A DNA stretch of 64,000 bases, from positions 310,001 through 374,000 of the forward strand of contig BCIO01000005.1 of the NCBI GenBank assembly GCA_001599975.1, given 5' to 3'. This DNA is from Cystobasidiopsis lactophilus. Its lineage: Eukaryota; Basidiomycota; Agaricostilbomycetes; Agaricostilbales; Chionosphaeraceae. Shown one piece after another: positions 34,109 to 42,549 of the stretch (positions are counted from its first letter, which is position 1; every line of letters begins with the position of its first letter). The notes under the pieces were generated by a model. The model was given only the letters and a program-made list of their open reading frames with translations, had not been told where the DNA came from and did not search any database. Made by a program: the position numbers and the translations under genes.

Positions 34109-34127
34109 GGGTATCAGACTGGGTATC
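34109..34127 (-). promoter_or_regulatory. MYND-family promoter repeat, copy 5
   Basis: GATACCCAGTCTGATACCC on the minus strand, one base before the MYND5 ATG. Confidence 0.6.
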
Positions 34128-34488
34128 AAGACCACAAACAGAGACACAGAAAAGCAGCAGGTTTGTCGTTGCAGGTTGCAGGCCAAGGGCGGGATTTTGG
34201 CTGGCATGGGCTTGTGAGGTGGCGAGTGGCCGACTGGTGGTTTTGATGCACGAGCGCTACTTAGAGTAGCAATGAAGAAGCAACACTTGAAATTCCATAA
34301 ATAGGCCCGTATTCGCTGACTAGACCTCCTGGTTCGAGAGCATCTCGGACACAGTGCTGACCTCCATCCCTTTCTCGCGCCAAATCAACACGCCATGTAG
34401 ACACCTCCTGTTCTCCTTGATCTGCATTCAGTCTGCACTGGTTGATGCGGTTTCAGTCCACGGAATTCAGAAAGGCCTGCCGTGGCGA
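34128..34488. other. Intergenic, upstream of MYND5
   Basis: About 360 bases between MYND5 and the 3' end of MYND6. Nothing recognised apart from the promoter repeat at its edge. Confidence 0.5.
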
Positions 34489-35727
34489 TCAGCGGTGACC
34501 ACAACCAGGGACGTAAAACAGCCAAAAACACACCTGTACTCCTGAATAAAGGCATTCGGGATAAGTGACCATCTACTATATGTTAACGACAACGTAACCT
34601 TACCTTGACCTTCTGCAACCAATTCCTTGGCCATCATTTGAATGGAACCATCGGACCGCTTGAAATCGTCAGGGAGAAGCCCAGCAGGCCGAGTCAGGCG
34701 AAACTGAAAGAGTTTTATCGACGAGAAGTATCAGTGTTGTCCTCTGAGAGCAGACACATTGCTCACGGAGCCGGCAGCCAGCACGAAGAACACCACCCCA
34801 CGCCCGCCACCTTGCTTGACTTCTTTTGCAGCACGCTTATACTGAACGTCCACTTCGCGCTGGGTAGCATTGGAGCCAAGGAACTTGACGAGGTCACCGA
34901 AAGGGATGGGCTGGAAGTCGTCCACAAGGAAAAGCGCCATCGGGTCGGTATTCGGGGTCACATCGTTGCGGAGTCGCAGGCGTATCACAACTACACGCCG
35001 GATCAGGTCATCATTAGGACCAGGGATCGGTTGCTCCCAAAGTCGAAGGCTTTCGATGGCAGCTCGGTAGATCACCATTTGATAGTGATGCCAAAAGTGA
35101 GCAACGTGCCGTTCCAGAGGAACATGGGCTGGCCCCTTCCAATTCGGAGGGTAGTCTGAAGCGGGAGAGTCGGCCATAGAGGATGCGTGTTGCACGCAGA
35201 TCGCCCGGTGTCGAGGGTAGTCCTTCGTTTGACAGTCGCGAGAGCAATACCGGTAGATGAAGCACCGCGAGCAAGTAGAGAAGGGTTCTGTCGTTTCAAG
35301 CTTCTTGCAGTAGTCACACTGTGAGACAGCGGGTCAGAGGCGTCTGCGACACTCAAAAATCAGCGAAGCTACCTGTCCTCCGGTGCCTCTGGTCAGTTGG
35401 CCAGTACTGGTTGGCTTCGAGTTGTTACAAAGAGCCTTGTGGCGTGCTTTCCAGTCCAACTTTTGGCAAGAGGCGTCGCAATAATGCTGAGATCGCAATA
35501 TCGCAATTAGCCCTTGCTGCGAATCTGCGATGGGTTCAGCGGATCTGAACTCACGCAGGCCCGACACTTGGCACAATCCTTCATCTTCTGGTCTCCTTCA
35601 ACTTTAGAGCAAGCCGGATAGCAACACTGTTAATGAGTGAAAGGCGATCTTTCAGCGTTCAACAAATTTGGGCTGCAAGGCCAAGGAACCTCACTCGGCG
35701 GGGCTGCTGCGACGTCTGTACGCACAT
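34489..35727 (-). CDS. Double MYND zinc-finger protein (MYND6)
   Basis: Starts MCVQTSQQPRR at 35727, donor GTGAGG instead of GTGCGT. First finger CCYPACSKVEGDQKMKDCAK, CRAC and [20 protein letters not shown]; second finger CDYCKKLETTEPFSTCSRC..YRYCSRDCQTKDYPRHRAIC. Family domain: DYPPNWKGPAHVPLERHVAH, HHYQMVIYRAAIESLRLWEQ, LRNDVTPNTDPMALFLVDDF. After an intron: DGSIQMMAKELVAEGQG, then a last exon VQVCFWLFYVPGCGHR with TGA at 34489-34491. The GATACCC promoter repeat of the other five is absent. The gene and the SPT5-like remnant upstream look like a copy of the MYND4-SPT5 junction. Confidence 0.76.
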
Positions 35728-35774
35728 AACGAGGAAAACAACTCCTTAAGCAAACAAGGAGTAAGAGACAAAAC

Positions 35775-36023
35775 ACTATCGCAACAGATTCGGAGCAAGC
35801 CAGCTTTTCGGCAGTCGAGGCGGGTGGCGGCGCTACAGGTCAGCTTGTGGCAGCTTCCAAAGTCGTTGCTAAGGCGTACATCTCCAGATGCATATGGTTC
35901 GACGAATATGTACTTGGTGACAAAGTCGTGCATGGCAGAGTGGAGACGCCGACTCAGAGGCCACCTCAAAACGTCGACAGCGCTGCGGTCCCATTGCCCG
36001 CCCCATTTCAGCACCTAAGCCAC
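35775..36023. repeat. Direct repeat A, copy 1 (dehydrogenase 3' flank copy)
   Basis: About 245 bases similar to 37524-37771, sharing long blocks such as GAGCAAGCCAGCTTTTCGGC, CGAGGCGGGTGGCGGCGCT and CTCAAAACGTCGACAGCGCT. The match ends with CAGCACCTAAGCCAC, which in the other copy is the stop-codon end of the dehydrogenase gene. The centre of the repeat is diverged. Confidence 0.75.
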
Positions 36024-36039
36024 TAATGCGATGTTATTT

Positions 36040-36310
36040 GAGCAGCTCAATTCGTTGCACACAGAAGCCTTTCACAAGTACAGAGGAAAGATGTCTCACG
36101 AATCCACCTGGCTTTTCCTCACACGGTCAAGCTGTTCCCACCTATGCTCGTCTGAGCTCAGAACCTCAACAGATCAAGCGGTGAACGGAACCTACAAAGC
36201 AAAGAAAGTATCGTCGACTTTTGCTTGAGCATCGAGCTGACTGTTGAACAAGGCGGAATTCAAGCCCGTTTCAATCCTATGGGGCATCTCTGACTGGAGG
36301 GTGCATAGGG
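36040..36310 (-). pseudogene. Decayed SPT5 3'-end fragment
   Basis: This stretch matches the SPT5 3' end and flank: 36138-36175 matches 18072-18109 (shared ATGCTCGTCTGAGCTCAGAA and CTCAACAGATCA), followed by CAAAGAAA and GTCGACTT blocks as around 18129-18155, then TTCAAGCCCGT and CTGACTGGAGGGTGCA as at 18470-18530. About 250 bases of SPT5 are missing between these blocks and no long frame remains. It is a non-functional duplicate of a host-gene end, next to MYND6 as the parent is next to MYND4. Confidence 0.7.
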
Positions 36311-36371
36311 GCGATATCCAAAGTCAGGCGGGAATGCTAGAGGTGGATTAGCTGCTTCGTTGACTAGCCTG

Positions 36372-37453
36372 TTAAAGGACTGACACGGGGCACTGAACGC
36401 CTTGCCCGTGGATGTACCGCAGCATGTTGTACATAAGGTCAGATCTCAGCGTTTGCAGGTCCAAATGGGCCGCCGGCAGGTTGGCGAGGGCCGCCCAAAC
36501 GGACTCCGAAAAGATGGTCCGCTTGTCAGGATCGAGGGCCGAAGCTTGCCACAGCTCGCCAAAGGGCAGAGGAACGGTAGAAGTCCCAAGATACGTGATG
36601 ACGGGCGTGCTTCCTGAGACCTCTGGCTTGGTCGATGGGCCATCCGCCGGCATGGTTGAAGGCGATAAAAGACCGATCTGCGTCTCGGAGAGGTTGAGAG
36701 ATGACCCGGGGGAAACTTGGCTTTCGGCCCCAAATGGGAAATGGTGTATTCCTGGCTGAGGAAGGACGGTGGCGTGCTGGGGTTGGTTTTCCCGCAAGGC
36801 CAAGAACAGGTCGAAGAAAGGGTCAAACATATTGGAAGGGTTCATTCGCATCTGCTGCATGCTTTGAGCTCGACACGACATCGAGGACAGGAGGCCTTTA
36901 CCTTGATTCCTAGAGCAATTATCGCATCCCCTTTGTCAACCCAGTCAAATACCTGTGCAGCTGTTGCCTCTGTGTCCTCATTCAGAAATGCCATTTCCAA
37001 AGCCATTGCTGTTGTCCCAGTGCCTTGGCGCAGCTCCACCCACTGGTCCGGTTGCTTCATGCTGCCGTCGGACCTCAAGACCGTAGTGCTTCCTGTCCAA
37101 AGCAGAAGACGTCGAACCTTTTGAGTGGGCTCGAGGTCGTCAAAGTTGGCATCGCCAGTAGGTGGGAGCCCGGAGACGGCCTGGACAAAGAGATCGGACA
37201 AGGCGAGGTGGAGGGTAGCCACGCCTTCTTCATGCGGAGGAGAGTCGTCCCCGTACAGAAGAATGGTACTAGGCGGGATGAATGCGCACGGCCATCTCGT
37301 CTCTTTGTACAGATCAAATGTTTCGAATTCGGATTTCGTGAACTCGCCGGGAAAGTGGAATGGACCCGAAGTCAGGGAAGTGGCGACACTGGATTTCGCC
37401 GCTTCGAATGATGAGGCAAGGATCGCGCGTGAGCGGTCGGAATCAAGAGCCAT
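36372..37453 (-). CDS. Unrecognised protein, two exons
   Basis: ATG at 37453 (MALDSDRSRAILASSFEAAK) opens an exon to 36902 containing SGPFHFPGEFTKSEFETF, WPCAFIPPSTILLYGDDSPP, EEGVATLHLALSDLFVQAVS, TQKVRRLLLWTGSTTVLRSD and GDAIIALGIK. A 47-base intron (36901-36855, GTAAAG..TGCAG) keeps the frame into QMRMNPSNMFDPFFDLFLAL, then STPVITYLGTSTVPLPFGEL and a last helix SDLMYNMLRYIHGQ, stop at 36372-36374. About 340 residues, no signal peptide, no membrane helix, no family recognised. It lies between the two copies of direct repeat A. Confidence 0.65.
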
Positions 37454-37523
37454 GGTGGTAGGGCTCGAATGCGATATGATGTAAAAATTCAGGTTCAGAG
37501 CGTGGCTCGTCGCTGGATGGGAC

Positions 37524-37771
37524 GATCGCAACAGTTTGGGAGCAAGCCAGCTTTTCGGCCGTCGAGGCGGGTGGCGGCGCTTCGGATCAGCTTGTGGAAG
37601 GTTCTTGAATGTTTAATCAAACGTGTATGTCCAGAACTATGTGAATTGATGAAGCTGGACGTGGTGACGAGCACCCGTATGGTAGAGTGGAGACGACGAC
37701 CTCAGAGGCCACCTCAAAACGTCGACAGCGCTACGGTCCCATTGCCCGCCCCACTTCAGCACCTAAGCCAC
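37524..37771. repeat. Direct repeat A, copy 2
   Basis: Matches 35775-36023 in the same orientation. It spans the 3' flank of the dehydrogenase gene and its last few bases including the stop codon at 37763-37765. The two copies flank the unknown gene at 36372-37453. Confidence 0.75.
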
Positions 37772-38935
37772 CTTGATGACCACCTTGCCAAAATGAGAGC
37801 CCGAGTAGAGATACTGGAAAGCCTCTTTCGCCTCTGAAAACGCAAAGACCTTGTCGACCACCGGCCGCAACTCGTGCTTGGCATAGAACGCCAGCGCTTC
37901 GTCTGCCCGGTCTTTGGGCCCGCCAATCAAGCCCTTGAGGCAAACATTGCGCTTGATGACCAAGACGTTGATGTTGGTCCGATCCGTGTCGGTGTCCTCT
38001 TTGCCACCGACGTAGCCGATGCCGATGATCTGACCTCCAAAGGCCACGCATTCGAAAGACTGCCGCCAGGTGTTGGCCCCGCCGTTCTCGAAGATGACGT
38101 CCGCTCCCTCGCCACCGGTGAGCTCGAGCACCTTCTCCTCCCATTTTGGCGTTGTCTTGTAGTTGATGAGGTAGTCGGCGCCAAGCTTCTTGGCTCGCTC
38201 GAGCTTCTCGTCTGAGGAAGAGGTGATGATAACTGGAGGCATCCACGGAGTCAGAAAAAGAAAGGCAGCTCGCGTGCTCAAGACGCACCTGTCGCGCCAC
38301 TGGCTTTGGCGATCTGCAGGCCGGCAATCGACACCCCACCACACCCTTGGATAAGGACCGTCTTCCCTTTTCCTCCTGGGTCGCCAGTGTAGCCAAGGGG
38401 AAACATCCAGTTAAGCGCCATCCAAGAGGTCAGGCTAGAGCAGTGTATAAACTTCAGATTACGCCGGTCAGACAGTCGGGAAGCCATACCCAGCACCCAA
38501 GAAAGCAGCAGCCTCGTCATCGGTGAGGTAGTCGGGCGTCTTCATAAGCAGCTCTTCCGGCACCAGCTTGTACTCGCACAGCACACCATCGAGCGGCATG
38601 CCCGCCCCGTACTTCATGTGCTCCGCTTTGATTTGTCCGGTCAAGTACTTCTCGTTGGGGTAGATGATGACCCTCTGCCCTTCCTTCCAAGATGGGGAGT
38701 TGGACTTGTAGATGACGCCTACGTTGTCGCCGCAGGGCACGACGGGCGAAGGCTTGGTGATGCCCATGGACTTGTAATGATGCGTGTAGAACCCCTCGGC
38801 CACTTCGGCGTCGCGGTAGTTGAGGGCCACAGAGAGGATCTTGACGATGACCTTGCCCGCGGCGAGCTCCGGCATGGGCGCGTCCACGAATTGCAGGTTG
38901 GCAATCTTGTCTTGGTTGGTAATCCACTGCTTCAT
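37763..38935 (-). CDS. Medium-chain dehydrogenase/reductase (zinc-type ADH-like)
   Basis: ATG at 38935 (MKQWITNQDKIANLQFVDAP). GroES-like half: KVIVKILSVALNYRDAEVAE, VVPCGDNVGVIYKSNSPSWK, GQRVIIYPNEKYLTG. Rossmann half: GKGKTVLIQGCGGVSIAGLQ, IITSSSDEKLERAKKLGADY, LINYKTTPKWEEKVLELTGG and FGKVVIKVA at the stop. NYRDAEVAEG replaces the GHE zinc motif, as in fungal proteins annotated zinc-type ADH-like; catalysis is probably zinc-independent NADPH-linked reduction, as in quinone oxidoreductases. Three exons, introns near 38430-38495 and 38230-38290. Substrate unknown. Direct repeat A copy 2 begins at its stop. Confidence 0.85.
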
Positions 38936-39307
38936 GATTTGGTGTGTGAATGGTGGTGGAGTGACAAGGAAGAGCAGGAACAGTAAGGGAGGCACGAGCA
39001 CGGCACTTTTGCCGCAAACACTTCGGCATGCTGAATCCATGTGAAACGGAGAGAAACCAAGGCCAAGAAGTATTGGAGAGTGTAAAAGTCTGAAATGTGG
39101 AAGTCAGCTCGCCAAGGAGCCCCGAGTGTGGAGAGCAGGATCGGAGGAAGCATTGGGCATTGGCAGTCGGTTTTGTCAGCCTGTGCAGCTTTGGAGCACC
39201 CATTCATACCCTTCAGCTATTTTCGTCTTCAAGACCCACGTCCGAGCCACAAACAGCAAGAACACGCGAGGCAAGAGGCAAGTGTCGAGGTCGAGTAGCA
39301 TCGACGA
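38936..39307. other. Intergenic
   Basis: About 370 bases between the divergent starts of the dehydrogenase and the small gene at 39308. Presumably a promoter region for both. Nothing specific recognised. Confidence 0.45.
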
Positions 39308-39758
39308 TGTCAGCAGGAAAGTGGATCAGCGCAACGATCTGGGGCGCGGCCAGTAGGTCCAATCCACAGCACCAGGAAGCAAACACTAAGCGCGTCGAAA
39401 AAGTCGTTGGCGGAGGCTACCTGAGTGAGTTCATCGTCGTCCTCTCCAAAAGGCGCAAAATGCTGAGATGCTCGCTCGACAGCAATGCAAGTGGCTCCCA
39501 GCACCCGATGAGCTTGCTCTTGAAGTGGCTGTGCACTGCAGGAAATGGGCCACGCCGACAGACGAGGAGTTCTTCAACAAGCTGTCGCCCGATTTGCAAA
39601 AGAGAGCGAGTCGACTTTGCCCTGCAAATGGCTTTGACCGCAGGCTGACGCTGGGTGCACAGGTTCGAGAGAGACAAGAAATGAGGCAGAGGCAAACTGC
39701 GAGGAGCGAACAATTGGCCCAATTCAAGGCGAGCCCTTCAGACCTTTGCTCAAAATGA
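39308..39758 (+). CDS. Small hypothetical protein
   Basis: ATG at 39308 reads MSAGKWISATIWGAASR then KRVEKV. After a probable intron of about 47 bases ending at the acceptor near 39450 the frame continues AQNAEMLARQQCKWLPAPDE, HCRKWATPTDEEFFNKLSPD, ending KASPSDLCSK with TGA at 39756-39758. The N-terminus could be a short amphipathic or membrane anchor. The donor is GTTGGC, not a strong one, so the join is uncertain. No family recognised. Confidence 0.42.
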
Positions 39759-40003
39759 TCGATGGCAGATGCCCTTCTTTAGGCGACTGCTGAGCTGGAT
39801 CGGCCAAGTTTGTTGCACTCTCAAAGTCCTACACAAAGGCCTGCTAACTCTGTCGAGCAGTATGGCAAGATGAAGGGCCGAAGAAAGTGTAGCGCGAGAT
39901 GCAATCTACTATCCCTGTACTCTATTGCTCGCACAGTGCCCTTTCCTGCCTTATTTCCCTTGTCAGCAATTGATCAACTCTTGAGATTTCGCGACGTTGC
40001 TTT

Positions 40004-41161
40004 CACTTCTTGGGTAGTCCGACCATGACCCTCTCCTGCTTGGCGGCCTCGTACTTCTGGAAGAGCTCTTGCCCAAGCTCTCCGACTAAGATGGTCGGAT
40101 TGTCCGTCTGTTGTGATGAAGTGGAAGGTCAGCCTTGCCCAAGCTTGATGGCAAGAGTGTGACTAACCTCGACCAGCTGTTGAACGACGGCTTGACAGTA
40201 ACTGCCATCTCTCTTCAGCAATTTGCCTGCTTCAGTGAAATAGATAGAACATACGTGTCCAACGGAGCCCATAGTTTTCTGTAAGTTTCGAGCTTTTCGG
40301 CGCCGTGAGTGTCGTGCACTGTGCATCTGCACATCAGCGATGGTCAACTCGCAAAAGAGGCCCGACGTGCATTCAGACTCGACCAAGCTTCACATGCTAT
40401 TAGACTGTGTGTAAAGAGGAAGAGGAGGACGGGAACACACCCTGGCATGATCTCTCTGACTTTGACCGAGCTACCGTCCAGCGAGGCTCGAAGGGACAGC
40501 GTGAGGTAGTGGGCAGCCGCTTTTGTAGAGCAGTAGTTGGCCACCACAGAGAGTGGAATGATGGTCAGCAAGCTCGCCACGGGCACCTGAGCGCCACGGA
40601 TTCCACAATCTCAGCTGAGTGACCAGCTCGAGTAAGCGCCAGACGCACGATGCAAGCGCTTTCCTGCTTTTGTAAGTGCGGCAGGAGGTACGTGACCACC
40701 CGAAAGAGCGCCTTGTAGTTGATGTCAATCTCTTTGTCGACCACTGATACGGGATGTCAAGCATGGACTGTGCTCAGGCAACAGACGAGGAAACTCACAA
40801 TCCAAGTCGATCTCATCCAACTGTTTAAAGTCTACAGGGTATTGCACTCCGGAAGAGTACACGACGCAGTCCAAAGTTGGGTGCTTCGTTCGTTTCTTAG
40901 CTCGTTGCCAAGCGAGGCCAAAAGCGAGCAGCCTACCTTTTCGACAATCCCGGCCAGCAAGGCTTGCAGGTTTCCAAAATCAACGAGATCGCATTTGATA
41001 GGAACGATGCCGTGCTGAGATTCCAACTCCTTCAAGCGCTCTTCGCGTCTGGCCAAAGCCAGCACGGTCGGCTGGTGAGGTAAGGCAGCGAAGCGGATGG
41101 CAAGCTCTCGGCCGATGCCCGACGACGCGCCCAGCACGAGTATGCACTTATAATCGAACAT
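40004..41161 (-). CDS. Short-chain dehydrogenase/reductase (classical SDR)
   Basis: Starts MFDYKCILVLGASSGIGREL at 41161: the Rossmann GASSGIG motif is at the N-terminus. Then HQPTVLALARREERLKELES, GIVPIKCDLVDFGNLQALL, PTLDCVVYSSGVQYPVDFKQ (NAG-type motif changed to YSSG), VVDKEIDINYKALFRVVTY, and the catalytic ANYCSTKAAAHYLTLSLRAS with YxxxK. The end reads DNPTILVGELGQELFQKYEA and VMVGLPKK, TGA at 40004-40006. Six or so exons. Closest in feel to fungal SDRs of unknown substrate. It is the most downstream of four minus-strand genes with redox or lipid roles. Confidence 0.82.
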
Positions 41162-41363
41162 GTTGGGCTGAGCGAAGTGGTCGACGCAGGAAGAAGAGGG
41201 TGTGCGGGGCGTGCGCGGCGGTGGGCCTTGTACGTACAGCGACTGTCGCCTGTGAGCCAAGTCGGAGAAGGTAGGAAAGCGTCAATGTCGATGTGTGCTG
41301 AATGAATAAGCCGAGAAGAGAGAGGAGAAGGCCTAAAAAGCAAAAGCCGAAAGGCAGGGGGGA

Positions 41364-42316
41364 TCAAGGCAGAGGCCGACCCGAGTTGGTCGCCTCGCCG
41401 ACTTGCGAAGTCATCGGCCGATTTTCTGCGTATCTGGCATAGCTGTCAAAGTATAGCTCGTCCGTCGAGGTCGTTGCCGAGACAGCAGGATGATTTGTAA
41501 CTTTGGCCAAATATTCCGGGTAGCCGGGGATGGAGGGCTGTTGGAAGCCTCGGTAATGCTTGAGCACATTTGTTGAGCGAACCAGCCCTGATCATTATGC
41601 GCCATCAGCTTCATGCGAGGGCAAGCCGGGAGAGGGCTCACAAGGTGCCAGCATGACGTCCGCCCAAGACAAGCGATCTCCCTTCCAAAGTCCATAGCCA
41701 GCTCCTTGTGCGAACGCCTTCTCAAACATTCCACAGAGCTTTTCCAATCCTTCGACAAATCCGACCCGACCCTCTTCCTGCTTCTCAGGCTCTTGAGCTT
41801 GCAAGTATCGGTAGAAGGCCGGGATGATCTCCTTGTTGATGAAGTCGCCTTGCAAGCGACAGAGCGCACGAGCATACGGGGCGGCGACAGGAGGAAATAG
41901 GACGGAGGCATGGCCTTGAGTCAAGGCCAGTTCTTCAATGTAGTCCATGATGATGGAGGACTCGTTGAGGGACCGGCCATCGGACAGCTTCAAAGCGGGC
42001 ACCAGGCCTTTGGGAGAAATGTCGAGAAGAGACTGAGGCTTGGCATACGGATCGACCTCGGTATAAGTGTACTTCAGGCCAGGAGCGAGTTCCAAAGCAA
42101 TCCAAGCCCGGTGAACGAAGGGACAAAAGCAGGCCCCGAAGAGCTGCATTTCGGTCGGCCTTGAATGAGACTGGACGGTCTCCAGCGCTGTAGGATTCGA
42201 CTGACCTCAGCCCAAGTTCAAGGGGAGCTCTGGTGAGAAAGCCACCTACCTGCGCCGGTGCACTCGGTGTGGTAGTTCTGCTTGCCCTGGACGGGCGCGG
42301 AGTATTTTTGAGACAT
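41364..42316 (-). CDS. Glutathione S-transferase, omega-like
   Basis: Exon 1 (42316-42250) MSQKYSAPVQGKQNYHTECT ends GA at a GTAGGT donor; exon 2 from 42187 continues ALETVQSHSRPTEMQLFGAC and FCPFVHRAWIALELAPGLKY. CPFVHR carries the likely active cysteine of omega/GTO-type GSTs. Thioredoxin-fold residues KGLVPALKLSDGRSLNES (cis-Pro and SNAIL-like region) follow, then the helical domain with YGLWKGDRLSWADVMLAPW. Last exon LVRSTNVLKHYRGFQQPS to SGRPLP, TGA at 41364-41366. GTO enzymes act in dehydroascorbate or glutathionyl-compound reduction. It lies next to GSH1, which makes the substrate precursor. Confidence 0.87.
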
Positions 42317-42549
42317 TTGATTATATGCAGCAACAGGTTTACAGGGATGCAGGGCTCGAAAGTCGTCGATGCGAACATGCTTCTGGCACAAGCGCGGCGG
42401 GCGGTGGCAAATTTTCGAGCCTTAGTGATGGGACTGGGAACGAGTGCATACAATAGCTAGTAGTGTAAAGAATGCATCCTAAAAGGCAGCACGTATAAAG
42501 AGGGAGCACAGGAATACAGAGGCCAAAACAAATCTAGAGGGGAACAGGC

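Noticed and set aside
5902-35727. MYND genes as SMYD-type lysine methyltransferases
   Set aside because: No SET-domain motifs (such as NHSC or GEEL) follow or precede the fingers in any of the six.
35775-37771. Direct repeats as terminal repeats of a transposable element
   Set aside because: The repeat ends inside the dehydrogenase gene, and the enclosed segment has no transposase, reverse transcriptase or integrase motif. A duplication is simpler.
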